Shown here piece after piece: positions 8,122-16,333 of a stretch of DNA of 64,000 bases. This stretch comes from Pseudochelatococcus contaminans (GTDB lineage Bacteria > Pseudomonadota > Alphaproteobacteria > Rhizobiales > Beijerinckiaceae): positions 123,602 to 187,601 of the forward strand of contig NZ_JACICC010000007.1 in assembly GCF_014195635.1 (NCBI RefSeq). Direction: 5' to 3'. The number at the start of each line of letters is the position of its first letter. Positions within the stretch are counted from its first letter, which is position 1. The notes beneath the pieces were generated by a model. The model was not told where the DNA came from and did not search any database. It worked only from the letters and a program-made list of their open reading frames with translations. Made by a program: the position numbers and the translations under genes.

Positions 8122-9477
8122 ATGAAACACTTTCCCGATCCCCATCGTCGCCTGAACATCGCCGTCGTCGGCAGCGGCATCGCCGGATTGTCGGCTGCGT
8201 GGCTGCTGTCGCAACGCCATGCGGTGACGGTGTTCGAAGCCGACGACCGCATCGGCGGCCACAGCCACACCGTCGATCGGGGCGGCGTGGCGGTGGATAC
8301 GGGCTTCATCGTGTATAATGAGGTGACGTATCCGAATCTCACCGCACTTTTCCGCCATCTCGACGTGCCAACTGTGGCCACGGACATGACCTTCGCCGTC
8401 TCCGTCGATGGCGGGCGGCTCGAATACGCCGGCTCGGATCTGGCGGGCCTGTTCGCGCAGCCGCGCAACATCGTCAGCCCGCGTTTCTGGTCCATGCTGC
8501 GCGATCTGGTGCGGTTCTATCGCGAGGCACCCGACGCCATTCGCGCACTGGGGCCGAAAGCCAGCCTGAGGCATTATCTCGACAAGGCCAATTACAGCCC
8601 GGCCTTCCGTGAGGATCATCTCTATCCCATGGCGGCGGCGATCTGGTCGACGCCGTCTCTCGACATTGGCGACTATCCTGCAGAAAGCTTCATCCGTTTC
8701 TGCGAAAATCATGGCCTGCTGAAATTCGTCGGGCGTCCCATCTGGCGCACCATCAGAGGCGGCAGCCGCAGTTACGTTAACCGGCTAACGGCGTCCTTTA
8801 AGGGCGATATCCGCATCGCGTCGCCGGTGTCGTCCATCCGGCGTGGGGCGGCCGGTGTGGAGGTGGCTGTCACCGGGCAGCCTGCGGAACGCTTCGACCA
8901 TGTCGTCATTGCCGCCCACGCCGATCAGGCGCTGCGTATGCTCGCCGACCCTTCGGCTGATGAATGCGCCCATCTGGGCCCGTTTACCTACAGCCGCAAC
9001 GAGGCGGTGCTGCATAGCGACCCGGCCCTGATGCCGTGCCGCCGTAAGGCATGGGCGGCCTGGAATTATCTTGCGGCGACCGCTCCGGCAGCGGGTCAGC
9101 CCATGCGGCCCGGCGTCACCTACTGGATGAACAAGTTGCAGGACATCGATGCAGCCACGCCTCGCTTCGTAAGCCTGAACCCGCCCATAGCGCCAGCAGC
9201 CGGAACCGTTCTATGGCAAGGTACTTATGAACACCCGCGTTTCAATATGGCCACCGGCGAAGCCCAGCCAAAGCTGTGGTCTTTGCAGGGCACGCGCAAC
9301 ACGTGGTTCTGCGGCGCGTATTTCGGCGCAGGGTTTCATGAGGACGCCTTGCAATCCGGCCTCGCCGTTGCCGAGGAGCTTGGCGGCGTCAGGCGGCCGT
9401 GGACTGTCGCCGGAGAGTCGGATCGCATCGTCATGACGCGACGTGCCGCCCCTGCCGGGATGCTGGCCGCCGTTTGA
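8122..9477 (+). CDS. FAD-dependent oxidoreductase of the flavin amine oxidase family (lipid-modification type)
   Basis: A 451-residue flavoprotein with an N-terminal Rossmann dinucleotide motif (Gly17, Gly19, Gly22 in VVGSGIAGLSAAWLL) and the HSHTVDRGGVAVDTGFIVYN segment of the COG2907 subfamily. The C-terminal FAD-contact region is TWFCGAYFGAGFHEDALQSG. COG2907 proteins cluster with DUF1365 and cyclopropane-synthase-like genes in RpoE regulons. In Rhodobacter a related set has been linked to methylated and furan fatty acids (UfaM/UfaD/UfaO); I recall that assignment but cannot align it here. The likely reaction is desaturation or oxidation of a methylated membrane fatty acid (inference). It is controlled by the RpoE-type promoter at 8038-8067. 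Confidence 0.88.
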   Translation: MKHFPDPHRRLNIAVVGSGIAGLSAAWLLSQRHAVTVFEADDRIGGHSHTVDRGGVAVDTGFIVYNEVTYPNLTALFRHLDVPTVATDMTFAVSVDGGRLEYAGSDLAGLFAQPRNIVSPRFWSMLRDLVRFYREAPDAIRALGPKASLRHYLDKANYSPAFREDHLYPMAAAIWSTPSLDIGDYPAESFIRFCENHGLLKFVGRPIWRTIRGGSRSYVNRLTASFKGDIRIASPVSSIRRGAAGVEVAVTGQPAERFDHVVIAAHADQALRMLADPSADECAHLGPFTYSRNEAVLHSDPALMPCRRKAWAAWNYLAATAPAAGQPMRPGVTYWMNKLQDIDAATPRFVSLNPPIAPAAGTVLWQGTYEHPRFNMATGEAQPKLWSLQGTRNTWFCGAYFGAGFHEDALQSGLAVAEELGGVRRPWTVAGESDRIVMTRRAAPAGMLAAV

Positions 9478-9490
9478 CCGATCATGATAT

Positions 9491-9595
9491 TAGAGCATTT
9501 CGGCATTTCGTTGAAACGCAGAAATGCTCTATCTCATTGGTTTTGCGCGTTTTCTTCACGCAAAGCGGTATCCACTTTGCTTGAAAACGCTTTAC
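9491..9595 (+). repeat. Two-hairpin intergenic repeat, copy A
   Basis: The first hairpin has arms AGAGCATTTC (9492-9501) and GAAATGCTCT (9521-9530). The second has arms GCGTTTTC (9547-9554) and GAAAACGC (9583-9590) with an inner GCAAAG/CTTTGC pair. The element recurs at 28428-28532 in the same orientation and at 32908-33008 and 37323-37383 inverted. It occupies nearly all of the space between the two lipid genes and touches the possible start codon at 9597. Confidence 0.85.
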
Positions 9596-9596
9596 T

Positions 9597-10916
9597 ATGG
9601 GGAAGACGATATTGTCCGTGATGATAGCCCCCACGGGGAGAGAGCCTGAACTGGAATTGCCGATGCCACAGACACCGGCCGGTCGCCCCTTGTCGGAACC
9701 CGTCCGCCTCGATCGCCAAAACTTTTCCGCTCTTGCGGGCCGTCTGCCGTTGCAGGCGCGGATGATGCTGGGCACCGTGCTGGATCTGCCGCACGGTTCG
9801 CTGACCCTGCACACGCCGGAAGGACAGGTGTTTCTCATCGGCGGCAACGCGCCGGGGCCGCATGGCGAGATCGTGCTGCGCAACTGGAGGCTCGCCATCC
9901 GGGCTTTCGCCAGCGCCACCGTGGGCGTTGCTGAATCCTACATCGACGGCGATTGGGACAGCCCGGATGTTACTGCGCTGCTGGAATTGTTCGCCGTGAA
10001 CGAGGCCACGGGCCAGAAAGTGGCGCGCGGTGCAGGGCCGCTGTTCGACATGCTGCAACGCCTGCGTCATTGGCTGAACCGCAACACCCGCGCGGGCGCG
10101 CGGCGCAACATTTCGGCTCATTACGATCTCGGCAACGCGTTCTACCGGCAATGGCTGGACCCGTCCATGACCTATTCCTCGGCGCTGTATGCGGATGGGG
10201 CCAACGATCTGGAAAGTGCGCAGGCTGCGAAGTATCGGGCCCTTGCGCGCGATACCGGCATCGGGCCTTCCGATCACGTGCTGGAGATCGGTTGTGGCTG
10301 GGGAGGCTTTGCTGAATTTGCCGCGCGGGAAATCGGCTGCCGCGTCACCGCACTCACCATCAGCCGGGAACAGCACGCCTTTGCCAGCGAGCGGATCGCC
10401 CGCGCCGGGCTGGCCGAGAAGGTCGATATCCGCTTGCAGGACTACCGCGACGAACGCGGCCAATACGACCGTATCGCGTCCATCGAGATGTTCGAAGCCG
10501 TTGGCGAACGGTACTGGCTGGTGTTTTTCCGCCAACTCCACCAGTGCCTCAAGCCCGGCGGCACAGCTGGCATGCAGGTCATCACCATCCGCGACAGCGC
10601 CTACGCCCGCTACCGCGCCCAGCCCGATTTCATCCAGCGCTACATCTTCCCCGGCGGCATGCTCCCCACGCCATCGATCATGCAAAGCCTCTCGGCCACG
10701 CATGGCCTCACCGTGGCGCGCGAACGCATCTTCCCGCAGGACTATGCCCGGACACTGGCCGAATGGCGCAATCGCTTTCAAGAGGCATGGGAAACGATAG
10801 CGCCATTGGGATTTGACGAACGCTTCCGCAAACTATGGACGTTCTACCTCCACTATTGCGAAGCGGGCTTCCGCGCCAACTACATCGACGTGCGCCAAAT
10901 CACGTTCCAGCGGTAA
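9597..10916 (+). CDS. Cyclopropane-fatty-acyl-phospholipid synthase family SAM methyltransferase
   Basis: A 439-residue (from this start) class I SAM-dependent methyltransferase of the Cfa family. The SAM-binding motif VLEIGCGWGGFAEFAAREIG lies near residue 228. It is preceded by NISAHYDLGNAFYRQWLDP and followed by SIEMFEAVGERYW, the Cfa active-site segments. The C-terminal YCEAGFRANYIDVRQITFQR is also typical. It transfers a methyl or methylene group to double bonds of membrane phospholipid acyl chains. The first ATG (9597) lies against the repeat element. The ATG at 9663, about 20 nt after a GGGGAGAG stretch, is an alternative. It probably shares the RpoE transcript of the preceding oxidoreductase. 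Confidence 0.92.
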   Translation: MGKTILSVMIAPTGREPELELPMPQTPAGRPLSEPVRLDRQNFSALAGRLPLQARMMLGTVLDLPHGSLTLHTPEGQVFLIGGNAPGPHGEIVLRNWRLAIRAFASATVGVAESYIDGDWDSPDVTALLELFAVNEATGQKVARGAGPLFDMLQRLRHWLNRNTRAGARRNISAHYDLGNAFYRQWLDPSMTYSSALYADGANDLESAQAAKYRALARDTGIGPSDHVLEIGCGWGGFAEFAAREIGCRVTALTISREQHAFASERIARAGLAEKVDIRLQDYRDERGQYDRIASIEMFEAVGERYWLVFFRQLHQCLKPGGTAGMQVITIRDSAYARYRAQPDFIQRYIFPGGMLPTPSIMQSLSATHGLTVARERIFPQDYARTLAEWRNRFQEAWETIAPLGFDERFRKLWTFYLHYCEAGFRANYIDVRQITFQR

Positions 10917-10920
10917 AAAT

Positions 10921-10997
<77 letters not shown>

Positions 10998-11091
10998 CAA
11001 CGCGGACGACGTATAACGTCGTGGATCAGTGCCACAATCTGTAAGAGGCAGCACTTCACAACTGCGAGCGCATTCCATTAGCATAAGTACA

Positions 11092-11973
11092 ATGCGCACG
11101 CACCGGTTCTTTTCGTGTTTTATGCCACTTTGCACAATGATCGCCGCCCTTCTGCTGCTGCCGGTTTTCCTGCCTGGCCATGCAGCGAAGGCAGGCGACG
11201 TGATCGCTGTTGCGCGCGTGGTCGATCATGAAGAACTCGTTCTTGCGGATGGCCGGATGCTGCGATTGGCAGGGCTGGCCTCAATTGACGATGCTGGGAT
11301 GCTTGACGCTCTGCGCCGCCACTCAACGCGGGGCGTGCGCGTCGTTGCTTTGGCCGAAAAGCCAGATCGGTGGGGCCGGCTGGAGGCTGTGCTTGCCGTG
11401 CAGGGCAGCGCTGGCGAAGTTTTACTGGCGGAATTGCTGGTCGAGGATGGCGTCGCCATCTGGCGCGGGGACAGCGCGCTTACAATCCGGATGGCGGGCT
11501 CTGAGCTGGTTTCGGCGCTATCCGGATCCTACCGCGAGCGTCTTCTGGCGCTGGAGGGTGACGCCCGGCGCGCGCGGCGCGGAGGTTGGGGTGGTGCCTC
11601 GCCAATGCCGCTGGCGGCGGAAGATCGTGCCCGCCTGAAACAATATGAAGGCCGCTACGTTGTTATCGTGGGGCGGGTGACCTCGGTAGGCGAGCGTCGT
11701 AAGATGACATTTGTCAACTTTGGTGAGGTCTGGAGCCGCGACTTCTCGGTATTCATCACCCGCGATGACTGGGACAAAATGGCGAAGGAGAGCGTGTCGG
11801 GCGAATCTTTAAAAGGCCGACGCGTTATGGTGCGGGGCGATCTGCTGTTCAGAAAAACCACGCGTGGCTCGGTGGATGGCGGTTCGGATGGTTCGCTGCA
11901 CGGCAACACTGGCCGTGCGCCTGTAATCAGGCTATCAGTGATTCATGGTATCTCCATTCAGGATTCGGATTAA
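11092..11973 (+). CDS. Secreted thermonuclease-like (SNase/OB-fold) protein
   Basis: A 293-residue exported protein. It has an N-terminal signal sequence (RFFSCFMPLCTMIAALLLLP, Ala-x-Ala near residue 32). A staphylococcal-nuclease-like OB fold (about 35-145) includes GDVIAVARVVDHEELVLADG and RWGRLEAVLAV. A second OB-like domain (about 180-290) has YVVIVGRVTSVGERR and VWSRDFSVFI. The catalytic Arg/Glu pattern of true thermonucleases is not clearly complete, so nuclease activity is uncertain. The frame extends to 11029, but the ATG at 11092 gives a standard signal peptide. It lies 8 nt before the earliest start of the next gene. Confidence 0.72.
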   Translation: MRTHRFFSCFMPLCTMIAALLLLPVFLPGHAAKAGDVIAVARVVDHEELVLADGRMLRLAGLASIDDAGMLDALRRHSTRGVRVVALAEKPDRWGRLEAVLAVQGSAGEVLLAELLVEDGVAIWRGDSALTIRMAGSELVSALSGSYRERLLALEGDARRARRGGWGGASPMPLAAEDRARLKQYEGRYVVIVGRVTSVGERRKMTFVNFGEVWSRDFSVFITRDDWDKMAKESVSGESLKGRRVMVRGDLLFRKTTRGSVDGGSDGSLHGNTGRAPVIRLSVIHGISIQDSD

Positions 11974-12081
11974 ATCGACGTGCGGGGCGGTCCGGTGCAA
12001 AGGTCTGCGGTGCAAAACAAGTCGGCATGCGACGTGCCCTCTTCAGGGGAGGCATTGACGTTCGCTGCCGATTCAAAATCG

Positions 12082-13638
12082 ATGAGCCGTCATAGCGCCT
12101 TGATGTCAGGGGGCAACGACGGTCGGCCACGCGTTCGAGAGGCAAGATCTCCTGCCCGCGATTTTGACGGTGTTTCGTCAAGATGGCTGCGTGCTACGGT
12201 AGCCGTCTTTTCGTTGAGTGTTGCGCTTGGGCTTGGCGGCTGCGTCATCAATCCAAACAGTCGTGAAGGACCAGACACGACACCCGTCGTCTCTCCCGCG
12301 CCACCGGCTGCGACAACCGCGCGTCCCGGAGAGCGTGAGCATCGTCGTCTGGTTGCATCCTTCGGCGGTGTGTATCGCTCGCCCGCCGCGCAGAGGCTGG
12401 CAGAGGACGTTGTATCGCGCCTCGTTCCCGCCAGCGACAGGCCGGATATCAATTATCGCGTGACCATTCTGGATTCTCCGCTGGTCAACGCATTCGCCCT
12501 TCCGACAGGCAATATCTACGTCACGCGCGGTTTGCTGACGCTCGCCAACGATACGTCTGAGCTGGCGGGCGTGCTGGCGCATGAGATGGCGCATGTCACC
12601 GCCAATCACGCATTGGCGAGAGACGAACTGGAAAAGCGCTCGGATCTTATCAGCAAGGTCAACACGCACGTTTTGAAAGATCCCGAGGCCGACAAGACAT
12701 TCCGCTCAAACGTTCAGGGGACGATTGCCGGCTTTTCGCGCGAACAGGAGCTTGAGGCGGATCGCATCGGCATTCGCACCAGTGCGCGCGCGGGTTACGA
12801 CCCGTATGGGGCGGCGCGTTTTCTGGAGGCGCTGGACGCGAGCACGCGGCTGGGCCGCGCCGGCGGGCAGCAGCAGGGTACGGCGGCCAGTTTCATGGCC
12901 ACGCACCCCGGCACGCAGCAGCGTGTGTCGCAGGCCGTTCGCGCGGCCAGGGAAATCGCCCCGCCGGGCACAGGCTCGCGCGACCGCCAGACTTATCTCG
13001 CTGCCATCGACGGCATAAGCTGGGGTGAGGATCCTGGTAACGGTCAGGTGCGGGGCCGTGTTTTCCGTCACCCGCTACTCGGAATCACGTTCACCGCGCC
13101 CGAAGGCTTTGCGCTCGACAACTCGGGGCAGGCTCTGCTCGGTGTAGCGAACGGCGGCGAACTGGCGCTGCGCCTTGATGCCGTGGAACTGGACACGGCG
13201 GCCCCGCTAGACAAATTCCTCGCATCGGGATGGATAAACGGCGTCACCACGGAAAGCACGACTCTCACCACGATCAACGGCCAGCCAGCCGCCGTGGGCG
13301 TTGCCCGCGGGCAGGAGTGGGTGTTCTATCTGGGCGCGATACGTATCGATAAAACGGTTTTCCGCCTCGTCATCGCAACGCGGCAGCCTGACCCGGCGAT
13401 CCAGAACATGTTCCTGACGTCGCTGGAAAGTCTGCGGCGGATGACGCCGGCAGAAGTCCGCGCGATCCGGCCGCTGCGCATTCGCCTCGTAACGGCATCG
13501 CCGACAGATACACCGGAAACGCTGGCGGCGCAGATGGCGATATCGTCGATGGCCCTGGAACGCTTCCGAATCCTCAACGGGCTGCGCCAAGGCCAATCAC
13601 TGACGCCCGGAGAGCGCTACAAGGTGGTGTCCGAATAA
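12082..13638 (+). CDS. M48 family zinc metalloprotease, lipoprotein
   Basis: A peptidase M48 (BepA/YfgC/LoiP-like) protein. The zinc motif HEMAH lies near residue 167 from this start, with the third ligand in EQELEADRIGIR. The N-terminus has a hydrophobic stretch ending in a lipobox (LSVALGLGGC), so it should be anchored in an envelope membrane facing the periplasm. A C-terminal domain of about 200 residues, ending in a LysM-like RILNGLRQGQSLTPGERYKVV, follows. The start is uncertain: GTG at 11980 and ATGs at 12082 and 12103 are all in frame. The expected role is outer-membrane protein assembly or quality control. A strong terminator follows. Confidence 0.88.
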   Translation: MSRHSALMSGGNDGRPRVREARSPARDFDGVSSRWLRATVAVFSLSVALGLGGCVINPNSREGPDTTPVVSPAPPAATTARPGEREHRRLVASFGGVYRSPAAQRLAEDVVSRLVPASDRPDINYRVTILDSPLVNAFALPTGNIYVTRGLLTLANDTSELAGVLAHEMAHVTANHALARDELEKRSDLISKVNTHVLKDPEADKTFRSNVQGTIAGFSREQELEADRIGIRTSARAGYDPYGAARFLEALDASTRLGRAGGQQQGTAASFMATHPGTQQRVSQAVRAAREIAPPGTGSRDRQTYLAAIDGISWGEDPGNGQVRGRVFRHPLLGITFTAPEGFALDNSGQALLGVANGGELALRLDAVELDTAAPLDKFLASGWINGVTTESTTLTTINGQPAAVGVARGQEWVFYLGAIRIDKTVFRLVIATRQPDPAIQNMFLTSLESLRRMTPAEVRAIRPLRIRLVTASPTDTPETLAAQMAISSMALERFRILNGLRQGQSLTPGERYKVVSE

Positions 13639-13663
13639 GGCTTGCTTGAATATAGGTGTCCGC

Positions 13664-13708
13664 AAACGACAATGGCCGATCCTGATGGATCGGCCATTGT
13701 CGTTTTAC
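13664..13708. terminator. Strong intrinsic terminator after the M48 protease gene
   Basis: A 19-bp perfect stem (13664-13682 with 13687-13705) around the 4-nt loop TGAT, followed by a short T-run on the plus strand. It separates the M48 gene from the converging carD gene and may act in both directions. Confidence 0.88.
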
Positions 13709-13874
13709 ATCTTGCGTTTCGCCACGCACTGGTTTTCACCAGTGTACCTGCGAGGCGAGATGGTATCCATTTGCTCGAAGGCACTCACCCCAGTCTTGAA
13801 CGAAAGCCTTTATAGCGTTCCTTGGCTTCAAGGACCGAATGGATAGCAAGATGTGATGTCGCAGGAAACGATAA

Positions 13875-14459
13875 TCAGGCGGCTTCGTCTTCAAGCTCGT
13901 CTTCGGCCTGCTCCTCGTTGGCGGCTTTCTTCGCCGGACGGCCTTGTGACTGGCTGAGAGCGGTTTCGACGACGCGAAGCGCCTCGGAATCGGTAGCACC
14001 GTTAACCGCAGCGATTTCGCGCACGATCCGATCGATTGCCGCCTCGTAAAGCTGGCGCTCGCTGTAAGACTGTTCAGGCTGCGTGTCGGAGCGATGCAGA
14101 TCGCGGACAACTTCAGCAATGGCGATCAGATCGCCGGAATTGATCTTTGCTTCATATTCCTGAGCACGACGCGACCACATGGTGCGCTTGACGCGCGCGC
14201 GCCCGGTGAGGGTCTCAAGAGCCTTGTCGACGAGCGAACCTTCCGCGATCTTGCGCATACCGACGCTGGCAGCCTTTGCGGTCGGCACACGCAGCGTCAT
14301 CTTGTCCTTTTCGAAGGAGATCACGAAAAGTTCGAGCGTACAGCCCGCAACGACCTGCTCCTCGATGGCGATGATCTGGCCGACGCCATGAGCAGGGTAG
14401 ACAATCGATTCACCGGTCTTGAAACCCAAACGATGGGCAGTCTTCTTGGCGTTGTTCAT
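13875..14459 (-). CDS. carD: CarD-family transcriptional regulator (CdnL/CarD)
   Basis: A 194-residue CarD protein. The N-terminal RNA-polymerase-interacting Tudor-like domain (about 9-70) starts FKTGESIVYPAHGVGQIIAIE. It is followed by the helical DNA-binding domain with MWSRRAQEYEAKINSGDL and EVVRDLHR. CarD binds the RNA polymerase beta subunit and stabilises open complexes at rRNA and other promoters. The C-terminus is an unusual acidic/Ala-rich tail (AKKAANEEQAEDELEDEAA). The start at 14459 has a near-perfect AAGGAGG ribosome-binding site. The frame runs on to 14615 but without such a site. Colocation with fdxA is typical of Hyphomicrobiales. Confidence 0.95.
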   Translation of the reverse strand: MNNAKKTAHRLGFKTGESIVYPAHGVGQIIAIEEQVVAGCTLELFVISFEKDKMTLRVPTAKAASVGMRKIAEGSLVDKALETLTGRARVKRTMWSRRAQEYEAKINSGDLIAIAEVVRDLHRSDTQPEQSYSERQLYEAAIDRIVREIAAVNGATDSEALRVVETALSQSQGRPAKKAANEEQAEDELEDEAA

Positions 14460-15142
14460 AGTTGTGATTGCCTCCTTTTCGCACCAGAACGGATGCGACA
14501 TGCTCGTGGCGCGTGTCCACGTGGCGTATGTCATGCCGGATTGGCATGCGGGCAACAATCGACTGTTTGCGGCCTTGAAAAAGACACCGCAAGCAAATAC
14601 GACAACAGGACGCAATGCGCGCTGACTTCCAACAGCCGCATCAGGCCGCTATGCCGATTATATCAGTCCTTTGATTGTTGAACCGCCACCTGATCCCCGG
14701 CAGCATTTCTCACCACGAAACCGATTTATAAAAGCCAGCATAACATATCAGTTGGCAAAAATCAAAATTGTTAACGCCCGCACGGCAGAAGCCGCGCCGA
14801 AAGCGCTTTTTAGGGGCAATTTGCTCAAAAATAACGTGAAAAAAGTATTAACGGGATCGGAATACGTGTGAGACGCACGGGAAAAGGTCCGAACGCCAAT
14901 CAAAAAAGGCGAATCACTTTTCCATGAGACCGGATAACAATGCCCGATTACCGGAAGATGACAATGATGCAGGGCAAAAATCAACCTGTCGCTTCGGCAT
15001 CGCAGCACATATCAGCACCTGAAATAAAACGAGGTACAAAACCCGAAAATAACGAGAGTCGGCAGGGATGTCCCCCGACTGATCCGATCAGGCTTTGTTG
15101 GCCGCCCAAATACGCACAGAGGGAGGCGCGCCGGGCGTTGAT
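14460..15142. other. Intergenic region between fdxA and carD, no gene recognised
   Basis: 683 nt, relatively AT-rich at 14650-14870, without a convincing gene on either strand. It probably holds the carD promoter. No tRNA-like or strong hairpin structure was seen. Confidence 0.5.
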
Positions 15143-15481
15143 TTAGTCCCCGTCGCCGGGCTCAGGGGAAAAGTGTTCGTCCAGTTTGTCGGGAACGCCG
15201 TCGAATTCAGCCGCTTCGGGAAGGGCATCCTTTTTCTGGGTGATATTCGGCCAGACCTTGGCATAATCCGCGTTCAGCTTGAGCCACTTTTCGAGACCCG
15301 GCTCGGTATCGGGGAAAATGGCTTCGGCAGGACATTCCGGCTCGCACACGCCACAGTCGATACATTCGTCAGGATGGATGACGAGCATATTCTCGCCCTC
15401 GTAGAAGCAATCTACCGGGCAAACCTCAACGCAATCCGTGTACTTGCACCGAATGCAATTGTCGGTGACGACGTAGGGCAT
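15143..15481 (-). CDS. fdxA: 7Fe ferredoxin FdxA
   Basis: A 112-residue ferredoxin of the Azotobacter FdI/FdxA type. The N-terminal [14 protein letters not shown] and the following [12 protein letters not shown] provide ligands for one [3Fe-4S] and one [4Fe-4S] cluster. The extra C-terminal segment ([16 protein letters not shown]) is standard for this family. It is a low-potential cytoplasmic electron carrier; the partner enzyme is not identifiable here. The GGAGAGG ribosome-binding site lies directly upstream of the ATG at 15481. Confidence 0.96.
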   Translation of the reverse strand: MPYVVTDNCIRCKYTDCVEVCPVDCFYEGENMLVIHPDECIDCGVCEPECPAEAIFPDTEPGLEKWLKLNADYAKVWPNITQKKDALPEAAEFDGVPDKLDEHFSPEPGDGD

Positions 15482-15807
15482 CCGCCTCTCCTGCCATCGA
15501 CCCCTGCGCGCAGTCTATGGCGAGGTCGATATCACAACAAATCTCAACATGTCCGGCGAAACGCTAGTCCTCATTGAACGGCGAACGTCTCCCGCACTGG
15601 AAACGACGCCTGCATGAGACAGGTTTCGGAAACAGGTTATTTCTCAGAATTACGCGGCCACCAGCTCAAGGCAGGATGCAGCACGCAACCCAACGACAAT
15701 AACCTATTTCATCCATAGAGCAAATAAAGCGCGAACCGCGACGATTGATGCGTTCGACCATCGCTTCCCTATTAGCTGCTATGTCTGGACTGTTTCCAAA
15801 CTATCAT
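15482..15807. other. Intergenic region between the S4 gene and fdxA
   Basis: 326 nt with the fdxA ribosome-binding site at its left end. No other gene, repeat or structure recognised. Confidence 0.5.
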
Positions 15808-16194
15808 CTAGCTATAATCATCGTCAGACGCAAGTGCGTCGCGACGCTCGACATCGTCATCTTCGCCAGGATCAGCGTCATAAGGAACCCCGCTTGTTCC
15901 GGATGAACCGTCCGCCGGGGGGCTCAGCAGTTTGTACAGGCGCTGCGCCTCTGGCGCGGAACCGCGCTTCTCGGCGAAATCAGTCACTTCGACAACAAGC
16001 GTTGCGTGGGGCAGGGCAAGCGTCAGAATGTCGCCGGCACGCACTTTTTTTGACGGGTCCGTCACACGGCGGCTGTCGATGCGCACATGACCACTGCTTA
16101 CCAGCTTGGCGGCCAGTGTCCGCGTCCGCGCCATGCGGGCGTGCCAAAGCCACTTGTCGAGGCGTTGGCGCAGGAGGGGTGCATCGTCAGCCAA
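15808..16194 (-). CDS. S4-domain RNA-binding protein (Hsp15-like)
   Basis: A 128-residue protein with an N-terminal S4 domain (about 7-70: RLDKWLWHARMARTRTLAAKL, then GHVRIDSRRVTDPSKKVRAGD). It resembles Hsp15/HslR, which binds stalled 50S subunits carrying nascent chains. The C-terminal 35 residues are acidic and low-complexity. The start is a TTG at 16194, supported by an AAGGAG ribosome-binding site 6 nt upstream; no better ATG exists before the domain. It lies 139 nt after the helicase gene in the same direction. Confidence 0.88.
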   Translation of the reverse strand: MADDAPLLRQRLDKWLWHARMARTRTLAAKLVSSGHVRIDSRRVTDPSKKVRAGDILTLALPHATLVVEVTDFAEKRGSAPEAQRLYKLLSPPADGSSGTSGVPYDADPGEDDDVERRDALASDDDYS

Positions 16195-16333
16195 GAGCGC
16201 TCCTTAAGCCAAGCGCACTCCTGATCGAATCGCAGGCGCAGCCGGATCGAACCGGCATACGCTGCTTTATCAATTGGCACAGGTAAATTGCGCCCAACCG
16301 CATATTCCTTCGATCTGCCGGCTCACGCCGACA

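Noticed and set aside
13740..13800. Possible fifth copy of the intergenic repeat (GGTATCCATTTGCTCGAAGGC)
   Set aside because: Only short stretches resemble the second hairpin and the stem is not kept; too diverged to claim.
14683..15110. TGATCC hexamers near 14690 and 15080 as further RpoE promoters
   Set aside because: Neither has TAGAA or TAAGA at 18 bp spacing.
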